NCBI GenBank assembly: GCA_021201815.1
Contig: JAJQEC010000001.1
Span: 1 to 51,083 of the forward strand
Direction: 5' to 3'
Source of the DNA: Candidatus Azobacteroides sp.
Lineage (GTDB): Bacteria > Bacteroidota > Bacteroidia > Bacteroidales > WRGA01
DNA length: 51,083 nucleotides
Below, in pieces: positions 26,064 through 34,083 of the stretch (position 1 is its first letter; each line of letters begins with the position of its first letter). The notes under the pieces were generated by a model. It saw only the letters and a program-made list of their open reading frames with translations. It had not been told where the DNA came from and did not search any database. The translations under genes and the position numbers were made by a program.

Positions 26064-27641
26064 TTAATTTGAAGCAAAATCTTTTATTTCTTTATAGGTC
26101 GATTTTTTAATTTCATGAAACTTATTCCAAATCTTTTTGGATTGATTTTTTATCGTGTCGTCTTCATTTATCTCTTTCATGACATGATTAGCTTTATTTA
26201 GATAGGCTATAAAATTACCCCAATCTTGTTGATTTGAACAACTATATCCGGTTGGACTATTTTTGTCTGGTAACCACTTTAATCGTCGTTTTGAACCAAA
26301 ATGTGTAAATCTTTTATACAAACGAGTTTCAAATAATAAATCTGATGGAATGTGAGTGGCTTTTGCAAAATGAGCTCCTCTTCTAAACGTTCTTTTCATA
26401 TTTCTGTAAAACTTGGAAAAACTTGCTGTTTTTACTCTTACTTTTAATCCATCATATTTGAAACCTAAGTATTCAAGTTGTTTATTGGGATTTATTAATT
26501 CGTCTTCTAATATACCACCTTTCAACTCTAAATCTTGATTTAATTCATAACGATATATGTTTGTTTTCTCAGAATGAATGTTAAGGCTTGCTTTAACTTC
26601 TATTTCTTGTTTAATTAAGTTATAAAAATACTTTTCATCTTTTTGGTCGCATATTATAATTAAATCATCACTGTAGCGTCGATAATAAGCATTTTTTGTC
26701 GGTGATATAACTTCTAAATAAACTCGTTCATCAAAATCTAACATATAAATATTTGCAAGAGTTGCACTTATAGGGGTTCCCTGTGGAATACCTTTCTTTT
26801 CTTCTTTGTTAAGAGATATACGGAGTGTATTTTTATTTGGTTTGTCAACTCTTATTAAATCGGTAGCCTCACTAAAGAATTCATCACTATAACAAAAAGC
26901 CACAACATTTTCATGGCGCATATTATAAATTTTACTAACCCGTTTTCTTTTAAGTTCTTTTTGAGTTTTGTCATTAGGCTTGAATCGTTCAACCACTAAT
27001 TTATTTTGAAATTTCTTGAATAATTCATTTTCATTCACGTATTTATTATTTACAAGATTTCTATAGATTGTGTAATGGTCATTTGGTAGATTATCTGTTT
27101 TTAAAACACGTTTCCATTGTTTATGTAAAATCCTATGATTTAGATTATCAAAAAAAGATGTGATATCAGTAACAATAATTGAAAGTTTTCTATGCTTATT
27201 AGTTTCTATAAACTTAAAAGCCTCAAAAGCAAATTCTATATTACACTTATTTCCGCTTTTACCATTCCCAATAGGTATTTTTCTATATGCAACAGCCACA
27301 GAATTATAAGGCTTATCTTTTAAATAATCTTCATAAGCTAATGTTAGCAAATGATTATAATAACTATAAACAATAGAATCTAAGTGAGAAGGGAAATAAA
27401 TATGCCGTTCTTTTTTTTCACTTATTGAACGTTGACGTTTGCCATATATGTTTTTGGGAGCATCTTTGAGAGGTCTATATTTACGTTGACTAATAGTTCG
27501 ATGCAATAAAGGTACAAACTTATGAGTAGCTATTTTTTCAGGATTAGTAACATAATTTTTTACCCAAGCTATATCCTTCTTACTTGTTAATGGTTTACCT
27601 ATATGAGGATATTTTTTAAATTTTAGCCATTCTACATTCAT
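26064..27641 (-). CDS. drt2: Defence-associated reverse transcriptase, DRT2 (UG2)-like
   Basis: A 525-residue RNA-directed DNA polymerase. Palm motifs are intact: Asp159 in IIVTDITSFFDNLNH, GIPQGTPISATLANIY (284-299), the catalytic YSDD box at 323-326 (RRYSDDLIII), EKTNIY (358-363) and LEYLGFKYDG. The segments YFPSHLDSIVYSYYNHLL, KCNIEFAFEAFKFI and LPNDHYTIYRNL resemble defence reverse transcriptases of the DRT2/UG2 class rather than group II intron enzymes, and there is no maturase or endonuclease domain. The class call rests on recalled similarity; another ncRNA-using class such as DRT9 is possible. DRT2 enzymes copy an adjacent structured RNA by rolling-circle reverse transcription to build a toxic gene during phage infection. 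A candidate RNA lies directly upstream. Confidence 0.82.
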   Translation of the reverse strand: MNVEWLKFKKYPHIGKPLTSKKDIAWVKNYVTNPEKIATHKFVPLLHRTISQRKYRPLKDAPKNIYGKRQRSISEKKERHIYFPSHLDSIVYSYYNHLLTLAYEDYLKDKPYNSVAVAYRKIPIGNGKSGNKCNIEFAFEAFKFIETNKHRKLSIIVTDITSFFDNLNHRILHKQWKRVLKTDNLPNDHYTIYRNLVNNKYVNENELFKKFQNKLVVERFKPNDKTQKELKRKRVSKIYNMRHENVVAFCYSDEFFSEATDLIRVDKPNKNTLRISLNKEEKKGIPQGTPISATLANIYMLDFDERVYLEVISPTKNAYYRRYSDDLIIICDQKDEKYFYNLIKQEIEVKASLNIHSEKTNIYRYELNQDLELKGGILEDELINPNKQLEYLGFKYDGLKVRVKTASFSKFYRNMKRTFRRGAHFAKATHIPSDLLFETRLYKRFTHFGSKRRLKWLPDKNSPTGYSCSNQQDWGNFIAYLNKANHVMKEINEDDTIKNQSKKIWNKFHEIKKSTYKEIKDFASN

Positions 27642-27649
27642 ATTGTAAA

Positions 27650-27971
27650 TATAAAAAAATTAAAGTTGGTCGTGGCAATCCTAAAGATAGATACAATCTT
27701 GAAGTTGCTTCTTGCTTTCGCATTGGACAACGCCACTCATTATTAGAATTAAATTCATAACTTTGTCAACACTATTAATTATGACAGTATCAACACAAGT
27801 GGAACTTAAGGTAATTCCTTTCACTCACTTAATAATGAAGCTTCTCAGAACATTATTGAAGATTTGTGAAGCAGAAATTAGTCTTCACACGTAAGCCAAA
27901 ATCTCCGTGTGGGACACTAAGATGTACTTTACATAAAACGTACCTATCGGTCTTGTCCCAACTTTAATTTT
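27650..27971 (-). ncRNA. Candidate structured template RNA of the DRT system
   Basis: Directly upstream of the reverse transcriptase and on the same strand. A perfect 14-bp inverted repeat (AAAATTAAAGTTGG, 27971-27958, with its complement 27669-27656) closes an RNA of about 316 bases; a U run follows its 3' arm. Inside are further stems: GGGACA/TGTCCC (27959-27954 with 27916-27911), CACACG/CGTGTG (27911-27906 with 27891-27886), AATAATG/CATTATT (27857-27851 with 27837-27831), and a GAAA tetraloop hairpin TGC-GAAA-GCA (27722-27713). Size, position and multi-stem layout fit the ncRNAs of DRT2-type systems. The exact ends and the promoter are not defined; no TAnnTTTG box is seen upstream. Confidence 0.68.
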
Positions 27972-28399
27972 GTTTTTTCTCTACATAAAATGTTCCATTT
28001 TTATTTTGTCAGAAAATTTGACATTTTGTAACGTTATTTGTGACACATTGGCATTGCAATTAAACTATTTTTTAATTAAAATTTAAATTATGACATGTCA
28101 CCTTGTCAATAAATCTCTCCTTAAAAATAATACTTTTTAATTTTAATAAAGAGGGATACTTTTCTAAGAATTAAGGAAAGGTATTTCATCAGATTTTCTA
28201 ACACTTACAATATTTTCCCTTATATAAATGCAAACAATATAGTAATAACTTTTATATATCAAAAATACTTTTTTAAATTTTTTATAAACACAAGACTTAA
28301 TTTTATGTGAATATACCTAAAATACCATACTTTTCTTACTAATCCTTGTTCAACAAATAAAAGCCTGCTATTCTCATTAAAAATGCGGAGAATAATTCG
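27972..28399. other. AT-rich intergenic region between the ncRNA and the Fic gene
   Basis: About 430 bases without a gene. It should contain the promoter of the ncRNA and reverse transcriptase on the minus strand, but none is clear by eye. A weak CTGACA...TTATGT pair at about 28013-27984 (minus strand) is the only hint. Otherwise AT-rich. Confidence 0.5.
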
Positions 28400-28407
28400 T
28401 ATATTTG
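28400..28407 (+). promoter_or_regulatory. -7 box of the fic gene inside a 6-bp inverted repeat
   Basis: TATATTTG matches TAnnTTTG. ATGCGG (28383-28388) and CCGCAT (28408-28413) flank it as a perfect inverted repeat, a plausible operator. The box overlaps the TTG at 28405, so translation most likely starts at 28426. Confidence 0.55.
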
Positions 28408-28425
28408 CCGCATAAGCGTTTTCTT

Positions 28426-29517
28426 ATGGCTAAATATATCTATCAATATAGCAACTGGCCTCATTTCACATGGGATGAAAAGGAGATACTGGCTCTTTTG
28501 GGCAATCTGCGGTATTTGCAAGGCAAACTATTAGGGCAAATGAGTACAGTAGGTTTTTCTTTACAGGAAGAAACAACGCTTACTACTTTGACCTTGGATG
28601 TACTAAAGTCCTCTGAGATCGAAGGAGAAATATTAAATTACGATCAGGTGCGTTCTTCCATCGCAAGACATTTGGGGTTGGAGTATGCTGGAATGGTGTA
28701 TCCGGATAGGAATGTTGAAGGCGTGGTCGAAATGATGCTCGATGCTACGCAAAACTATAAACAGCCGCTTAACGATGAACGCCTGTTCGGTTGGCATGCT
28801 GCATTATTTCCTACGGGGAGGAGTGGAATGCATAGGATAGAGGTCGCCCGTTATCGCAGTGGAGAGATGCAGATTGTTTCAGGGGCAATGGGAAAAGAGA
28901 AAGTCCATTATCAGGCACCTTCTCCCGGTCAGGTAGCACATGAGATGAACGCCTTTCTCAAATGGTTCAATGAGGAAGATAAATTAGACCTTGTTCTCAA
29001 ATCAGCCATTGCTCATTTCTGGTTTATTATCATTCACCCGTTCGATGATGGCAATGGTCGAATAGCGAGAGCCATATCGGACTTATTGCTTGCCCGTTCG
29101 GACAACACATCACAGCGTTTCTACAGTTTGTCAAGCCGGATACTTGTCGAAAGAAAAGTTTATTATGAAGTATTGCAAAAGACACAATTTAGTGATGGAG
29201 ATATTACAGACTGGCTGGTATGGTATCTGAATTGCCTGTACCGTGCCTTACAGACCACAGAAGCGGCATTTCAGAAAGTATTATACAAAGCTGCTTTTTG
29301 GGATAAACATAAAGAAACAACACTTAATTCCCGGCAGCGGTTAATGTTAAATAAACTATTAGACGGGTTCGACGGCAAACTCACTTCATCCAAATGGGCC
29401 AAAATTACCAAGTCTTCTCAGGATACGGCATTGCGTGATATAAACGATCTGATGGATAAAGGTATTTTATGTAAGGAGGCAAGCGGAGGAAGAAGTACAA
29501 ATTATGAGTTAATATAA
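28426..29517 (+). CDS. Fic/DOC family protein with DUF4172 and C-terminal winged helix
   Basis: A 363-residue Fic protein expected to AMPylate a protein target using ATP. The catalytic loop HPFDDGNGRIAR is intact (His204). The inhibitory helix motif SSEIEGE (residues 62-68, [S/T]xxxE[G/N] type) is in the N-terminal half, which classes it as a self-inhibited class II Fic protein. The first 80 residues match the DUF4172 leader (YIYQYSNWPHFTWDEKEI). The last 60 residues form a winged-helix-like DNA-binding tail (KWAKITKSSQDTALRDINDL), so it may regulate its own promoter, where an inverted repeat surrounds the -7 box. It is the last gene before attR. Roles in toxin-antitoxin or stress control are known for relatives; its target is unknown. 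Confidence 0.92.
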   Translation: MAKYIYQYSNWPHFTWDEKEILALLGNLRYLQGKLLGQMSTVGFSLQEETTLTTLTLDVLKSSEIEGEILNYDQVRSSIARHLGLEYAGMVYPDRNVEGVVEMMLDATQNYKQPLNDERLFGWHAALFPTGRSGMHRIEVARYRSGEMQIVSGAMGKEKVHYQAPSPGQVAHEMNAFLKWFNEEDKLDLVLKSAIAHFWFIIIHPFDDGNGRIARAISDLLLARSDNTSQRFYSLSSRILVERKVYYEVLQKTQFSDGDITDWLVWYLNCLYRALQTTEAAFQKVLYKAAFWDKHKETTLNSRQRLMLNKLLDGFDGKLTSSKWAKITKSSQDTALRDINDLMDKGILCKEASGGRSTNYELI

Positions 29518-29717
29518 ATTCTGGTATTTTGAATCGTAAAAAAATGCGTCATAATTTTAAAAATTCCCCAAAAATCCCTATCTTTATCCTCACGTTCATT
29601 GACACAATGCAAACCTTCGCAAATCACTGAAAAACCGTCGGGTTTTCCTTATGGACTTTGCAATTTGCTTACACATAAAATATTGGTTTAAGGGAGATTA
29701 GACTATAGGTTCATCTT
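29518..29717. other. Right end of the integrative element
   Basis: About 200 bases between the fic stop and attR. Short direct repeats of the type GCAAA(C/T)C (near 29612 and 29623) and TTTGCAATTTGC (near 29655) could be integrase or excisionase arm sites. No gene is present. Confidence 0.45.
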
Positions 29718-29730
29718 CCGTCCATACCGC
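29718..29730 (+). other. attR core of the integrative element
   Basis: CCGTCCATACCGC is an exact direct repeat of the 3' end of tRNA-Asp (17686-17698). Host-like sequence resumes to its right, including a terminator that fits the tRNA gene. Confidence 0.82.
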
Positions 29731-29770
29731 AAAAGCCTTGAAAATCGAATGATTTCCAAGGCTTTTTTCT
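29731..29770 (+). terminator. Displaced native terminator of tRNA-Asp
   Basis: AAAGCCTTGAAAATC and GATTTCCAAGGCTTT form a hairpin followed by TTTC. It lies immediately after attR, where the tRNA-Asp transcript would have ended before the element inserted. Confidence 0.75.
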
Positions 29771-29829
29771 TTTCTGTATTGCTTTTATATTGCATTTCCT
29801 TTGTATGCTGCTTTTTTATATCCTATCCT

Positions 29830-30819
29830 CTACTCAGCTATTTCTGCATCCAAAAAAGGATTCACCATAGGAATAAAAAGATCCGCTTTCGTATAAATAT
29901 CAAAATGCGTAGTATTTGGCAGGACTGCAAGCTGACAGGAAAGTGGTCCTGTAAATCCTCCCTGCGCTTTATCACCGCCAAGCAGCCTGAAAAGATGAAC
30001 TCCATGTTCGGGCATCACCGCATCATTGTCACCGAAAATAAGTAATACCGGAGCCTTGACGGTTAGCACTTCCGAATCACTCCAACCCTTAAAATTATTG
30101 AGTTCTGCCAGAACCTTCCCGATAAAGACCGGCCAATGAGAAGGATCGGGAGCTACTTTTGCATACTGCTTTTGCTGAGGTGATCCGGCAAGTTGTTCTG
30201 CAGACGGCCAATGACCCCGTATGGACAGATAATATCCTTCGGCGGAATAAATCCCTGACATGATAACAAGCTTGCGCACGATTCCCGGATATTTCATTCC
30301 CATGCGTAATGCAACAACTCCACCCAAACTATAGCCCATTACATCAACCTTCTCATATCCAAGCTTTGTTACTGCGGCAGCTACGTCGTCCGTAATCTGT
30401 TCCCAGGTAAGCGGGCGGTCAAGATCAGCAGTACGGCCATGTCCTTCCATATCAAAAACAATTACCTGACGGGATTGTGCAAGCTTGGTCAACGTGCTTC
30501 CCCAAAAAGTGAGATCCATCATCCCTCCATGCAGGAGAACAAGCGGGCGGCCTTCTCCATGGATCTCATAATACATTTCTAATCCTTCTATATTCACGTA
30601 CCCGTTCTTCCGTAAGGTGGAATCAGTAAGCGTTTCAACAATAATAGCCGGAACTTTTTCCTGGGCAGCCAATTGGTTATCCGTTCCTTTAATAAATAAC
30701 AGACAAAATAAGAGAAGAAGGAATTTCAAGGATGATTTGATAATATCAACCTGACTTTCCGTTGATTTATAATTTTTCTTTGTATTCAATAAGACTCTGT
30801 CACACATTTCTTTATTCAT
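29830..30819 (-). CDS. Alpha/beta hydrolase, membrane-anchored or exported
   Basis: A 329-residue hydrolase. An unusual 30-residue charged leader precedes a hydrophobic segment (SSLKFLLLLFCLLFIKG), so it is probably exported or N-terminally anchored. The fold's landmarks are present: HGGMMDLTFWG (oxyanion region), nucleophile Ser in VMGYSLGGVVA, acid Asp in IFGDNDAVMPEH and His in NTTHFDIY. The substrate is unknown; the closest general class is epoxide hydrolase or haloperoxidase-like alpha/beta hydrolases. An AraC regulator is divergently transcribed, and the shared 110-base region has phased repeats, so regulation by it is likely. Confidence 0.88.
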   Translation of the reverse strand: MNKEMCDRVLLNTKKNYKSTESQVDIIKSSLKFLLLLFCLLFIKGTDNQLAAQEKVPAIIVETLTDSTLRKNGYVNIEGLEMYYEIHGEGRPLVLLHGGMMDLTFWGSTLTKLAQSRQVIVFDMEGHGRTADLDRPLTWEQITDDVAAAVTKLGYEKVDVMGYSLGGVVALRMGMKYPGIVRKLVIMSGIYSAEGYYLSIRGHWPSAEQLAGSPQQKQYAKVAPDPSHWPVFIGKVLAELNNFKGWSDSEVLTVKAPVLLIFGDNDAVMPEHGVHLFRLLGGDKAQGGFTGPLSCQLAVLPNTTHFDIYTKADLFIPMVNPFLDAEIAE

Positions 30820-30870
30820 ACCATTCTTTTTAATTATTTTCTTATAATGACTTTATTTAATTTGAAATCA

Positions 30871-30878
30871 CAAAAATA
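30871..30878 (-). promoter_or_regulatory. -7 box of the alpha/beta hydrolase gene
   Basis: The minus strand reads TATTTTTG, a TAnnTTTG match, 51 bases before the start codon. The phased repeats at 30890-30924 lie just upstream of it, where an activator would bind. Confidence 0.45.
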
Positions 30879-30889
30879 GAAGTATATTT

Positions 30890-30924
30890 ATAGCTAAAAT
30901 AGCTGTAAATAGCATTAATATAGT
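30890..30924. promoter_or_regulatory. Phased ATAGC direct repeats, possible AraC operator
   Basis: ATAGC occurs at 30890, 30899 and 30909 and ATAGT at 30920, spaced 9 to 11 bases, about one helical turn. They lie between the divergent hydrolase and AraC genes. Confidence 0.45.
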
Positions 30925-30929
30925 CATAA

Positions 30930-31883
30930 ATGAAAATATCCATCCATCAAACAGGAATTATTTCGGAATTTACGCGTGCAATAGGAGCAACTGTAAAAGG
31001 GCGTTTTGTATTTATCCCGGAAAGTAGAGGAGGCGGTTATATAACCGGTTTTAATTGGGAAAATGCTTTACGCATGATGATTCGTAATTATTATCTGAAT
31101 GAAGAAGTAAATATCGAATGGACAAATGAACAGATGATCGAACAAGACTATATTGCCATCTTTCTGAGCGGAGTTTTTCCTTCTTTGACAGAGCCTGACT
31201 CTAACCTATCTCCCGAACCTGCGAGCATGCTGATTTGTAAACAGAAAGTTTCTACTGCCATTGATATGCCTTCTAATACGGTTTTCAGAAGCATCACAAT
31301 CTCTGTGTCGCGACAATACCTCCACACACTTTTCAGCCACATTCATCATCCGGTTGTTGAAAGTGTATTGGAAGCAAAGGATAATCTGATTCTTGAAATG
31401 GGTATTTCTCCTGAAATCATCGGTATTGCCAGCGAAATGCTCCGACAGAACATTCCCGGGAGTATGGAAAGTCACTATTACAAATTGAAATGCGAAGAAT
31501 TGCTATGCCACATTTTTGTCCTGCTGATGCAGCGGGAAGAGATACCGCTAAACCACTTACATATCGATGACATTAAAGCTATTTATGCGGTGAAAGCCTA
31601 TTTGTTATCCCATCCCGAAGAAGCACCTCATATTGCACTGCTAGCTGAGAAAGCAGGAATGAGCCAGCCCAAACTCCGAAAACTTTTCAAACAAACTTTC
31701 GGAAAAAATATGTTTGATTATTACCAATCCGTAAGAATGCAGAAAGCGGCTCATTTATTAAAAGAAAAAAAATTGTCTGTTTCCGAAGTGGGCTACCAAT
31801 TAGGATTTAGTAATCTCAGTCATTTTTCAAGAATCTTTGAAGAATACATCGGCATGAAACCGAAAAAGTATTCTTTGATGTAA
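30930..31883 (+). CDS. AraC family transcriptional regulator
   Basis: A 317-residue regulator. The N-terminal ~210 residues form an uncharacterised ligand-sensing region starting MKISIHQTGIISEFTRAIGA. The C-terminal pair of helix-turn-helix motifs spans about 225-317: LLAEKAGMSQPKLRKLFKQ, then VSEVGYQLGFSNLSHFSRIF, ending GMKPKKYSLM, which is the AraC signature. It faces the alpha/beta hydrolase gene across 110 bases and is the likely regulator of it and of itself. The ligand is unknown. Confidence 0.92.
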   Translation: MKISIHQTGIISEFTRAIGATVKGRFVFIPESRGGGYITGFNWENALRMMIRNYYLNEEVNIEWTNEQMIEQDYIAIFLSGVFPSLTEPDSNLSPEPASMLICKQKVSTAIDMPSNTVFRSITISVSRQYLHTLFSHIHHPVVESVLEAKDNLILEMGISPEIIGIASEMLRQNIPGSMESHYYKLKCEELLCHIFVLLMQREEIPLNHLHIDDIKAIYAVKAYLLSHPEEAPHIALLAEKAGMSQPKLRKLFKQTFGKNMFDYYQSVRMQKAAHLLKEKKLSVSEVGYQLGFSNLSHFSRIFEEYIGMKPKKYSLM

Positions 31884-31934
31884 TAGGTGGATGTCACGAT
31901 AAGAGAGAGACAACCATATAAATAAATGAGACTT

Positions 31935-33206
31935 TTACAATTTATCAAACGCATTCTTTACAATCCTCACACAAGCATCCATCTGCTCAACAGTATGATT
32001 GGAGGATATGGACAACCGCAACCTTGTTTTTTTGCCGGATACCGCAGGAAAAGTAACTACTCCGGTGCAGAGGCCTTCCTGATGGATCATACGGCTTATT
32101 TTCCTTAAACGACGATCATTTCCTACAATAACAGGTATGATCTGAGAGGCTGTCTTACCGATATCCAATCCTGCTGTCCGGAGTTTTCTTTGTATATAGT
32201 TCGTATTTTCCCACAATTTAATAAGGTTAGATTTATCATTTTCAAAAAGCTCCAATACCTTTAATATCCCCGCCGCAGTATGAGGTGCCATCGCACAGGA
32301 AAAAACATAAGACCGGGCATACATTCGCAAATAAGTCATTACCTTTTCACTGCCCGCTGCAAATCCTCCGATTGCCCCGAATGATTTACTGAACGTGCCA
32401 ATTATTATATCGATCTGGTCTTCAAGGTTAAAATATTCGGCAACCCCTCTCCCGTTTTCTCCGAAAATGAGTGTAGAATGGGCTTCATCCAGTAGGATTT
32501 TTACATCATATTTTTTACAGATTTCCACGATAGCAGGCAGATCAGCCAAATCCCCATCCATACTATACACCCCTTCCAGACACACAATAGCCCGTTTGGT
32601 TTTCAGCCCTTTTAAGATTTTTTCCAGATGTTCCGCATTGTTATGGCTGAATACTTTTACATCCGCCCCGGCCAATCTCACGCCATCATATATGGAAGCA
32701 TGCGACAAAATATCCAGCACCGCCACATCTCCCGGTTTAAGCAAACAGGAGAGAATGCCAAGATTTGTGCCATAACCCGTCGGAAAAATCACCGCGTCTT
32801 CTTTCCGCTTAAACCGGGCAATGGCATTTTCCAACTGCTTCGTCAAATCATAATAGCCACTTAATAACGGAGCAGAAACAGCACCTGTGCCATATTTACC
32901 CAATGTTTGTTGTGCGGCTGCAATCACTTCAGGATGACAGGAGTATCCTAAATAATTATAAGAACAGAAATTAAGGAAACTCCGTTCCTTTTTCCGGTAA
33001 CGATCATATACCTTAAATTCCGCTTCCGGAGCTGATGAAACAGGATTCCCGTATACCATATATCCTTTTCGGACTGCATCTTGAAAATAGGCAGAAAAAT
33101 AATCCACCACTTCAAACAAATCTTTTCCCTGATACCTGAAAAAATCAGCCTGTGTATAATCATCACAGTTTATAGTATCTATCTCACAAGTATTATCCAA
33201 TGCCAT
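31935..33206 (-). CDS. Alpha-oxoamine synthase (serine palmitoyltransferase / AONS type)
   Basis: A 423-residue PLP-dependent enzyme that condenses an amino acid with an acyl-CoA, releasing CO2. Seen motifs: FCSYNYLGYS near the N-terminus of the fold, GTGAVSAPLLSGYYDL, DEAHSTLIFGENGRG, and the PLP lysine in GTFSKSFGAIGG. Relatives include serine palmitoyltransferase (sphingolipid synthesis, common in Bacteroidales) and 8-amino-7-oxononanoate synthase (biotin). The ~45-residue N-terminal extension (FEVVDYFSAYFQDAVRKG) is longer than in typical BioF. No biotin genes are adjacent, so the substrate remains open. It is co-directional with an AraC gene 24 bases upstream. Confidence 0.85.
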   Translation of the reverse strand: MALDNTCEIDTINCDDYTQADFFRYQGKDLFEVVDYFSAYFQDAVRKGYMVYGNPVSSAPEAEFKVYDRYRKKERSFLNFCSYNYLGYSCHPEVIAAAQQTLGKYGTGAVSAPLLSGYYDLTKQLENAIARFKRKEDAVIFPTGYGTNLGILSCLLKPGDVAVLDILSHASIYDGVRLAGADVKVFSHNNAEHLEKILKGLKTKRAIVCLEGVYSMDGDLADLPAIVEICKKYDVKILLDEAHSTLIFGENGRGVAEYFNLEDQIDIIIGTFSKSFGAIGGFAAGSEKVMTYLRMYARSYVFSCAMAPHTAAGILKVLELFENDKSNLIKLWENTNYIQRKLRTAGLDIGKTASQIIPVIVGNDRRLRKISRMIHQEGLCTGVVTFPAVSGKKTRLRLSISSNHTVEQMDACVRIVKNAFDKL

Positions 33207-33230
33207 TTTATTTATGATTAAACATTCATA

Positions 33231-34064
33231 TTATATAGAAGGAAGGTCAACAAATGCAGCACGGAACAAAGCATGATAACCGGAATATATGGGATCACAA
33301 GCATTATTAAGCGCTGCAGGGCTTAATCCTGAAAAACATTTCAGTTCTTTTATCAGATGTGATTTATCGTAATAATCACACTCATACGCCAGTTGGTCCG
33401 TTGTCATATCTCTATGTTGCTGAATGAAATGATGGAGCTTCTGAAAACGTGTAATCCGGAGAAAGCTTTTCGGATTGATTCCCGTATTTTCTATGAAAAC
33501 GCGTTTAAATTGTTTGTAACCGAGACATGCCGTCCAGGCCAGCCGGTCAATGGAAACCTCTCCCTGCTCTATAGAAGTTATAACTGCGTGTATACGTTTC
33601 CACTCATATTCATCGTTTTTACGTATCCGCTTCATCAGAAACTTTTCTATGAGGTCAACACACCTGGATTCATCCGTCTCCTCATACAAGCGTTTTTCAA
33701 GTTCCTGCCATCCGGAATCATTCAGAGAAGAAAGAGAAGCATAGCGATTGCTTAATTCCATAAGAGGGACGCTGAAAAACCTGTTACCCGCAACAGGGTG
33801 AAAAACAATACAGATAAAATCCACATATCCGGAAAAAACAAGGTCCGTATATTCTGTTGTAATACCATACAGATGAGAGGAAGGTAAATAATTACCGTGC
33901 AACGAAGAATAAGTTTGTTCACCCCGATGAAAACTCACCACCGGACATCCCAACGGAACAAGACGTTGCTTGCTTAGTGCCAGCTCCTCCATTTTCACAA
34001 ACCAATATTGTTTTACATACGGAGCAAGTAACGCGGAAGGTTGTATGACCTGAAATTTATTCAT
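33231..34064 (-). CDS. AraC family transcriptional regulator
   Basis: A 277-residue regulator. The N-terminal half resembles the DUF6597-type sensor region (APYVKQYWFVKME ... PVAGNRFFSVPLMELSNRYA). The C-terminal HTH spans about 165-255, with LAWTACLGYKQFKRVFIEN, INPKSFLRITRFQKL and DYYDKSHLIKELKCFSGLSP. The last 25 residues beyond the HTH are unusual. It is the first gene of a probable operon with the alpha-oxoamine synthase. A -7 box ends 12 bases before its start, implying a very short leader. Confidence 0.9.
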   Translation of the reverse strand: MNKFQVIQPSALLAPYVKQYWFVKMEELALSKQRLVPLGCPVVSFHRGEQTYSSLHGNYLPSSHLYGITTEYTDLVFSGYVDFICIVFHPVAGNRFFSVPLMELSNRYASLSSLNDSGWQELEKRLYEETDESRCVDLIEKFLMKRIRKNDEYEWKRIHAVITSIEQGEVSIDRLAWTACLGYKQFKRVFIENTGINPKSFLRITRFQKLHHFIQQHRDMTTDQLAYECDYYDKSHLIKELKCFSGLSPAALNNACDPIYSGYHALFRAAFVDLPSI

Positions 34065-34075
34065 TTTTAAAATTA

Positions 34076-34083
34076 CAAAACTA
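34076..34083 (-). promoter_or_regulatory. -7 box of the AraC / oxoamine synthase operon
   Basis: The minus strand reads TAGTTTTG (TAnnTTTG), only 12 bases before the start codon at 34064. Confidence 0.45.

Noticed and set aside
26064-27641. Group II intron reverse transcriptase or retron
   Set aside because: No maturase, endonuclease or intron RNA domains are seen, and no short msr-msd arrangement. The single open frame with an upstream closed RNA fits a DRT better.
27712-27894. A 60-residue plus-strand reading frame as an ordinary gene
   Set aside because: It needs a TTG start, has no promoter, and lies wholly antisense to the candidate template RNA. It is discussed only as a possible neo-type frame.
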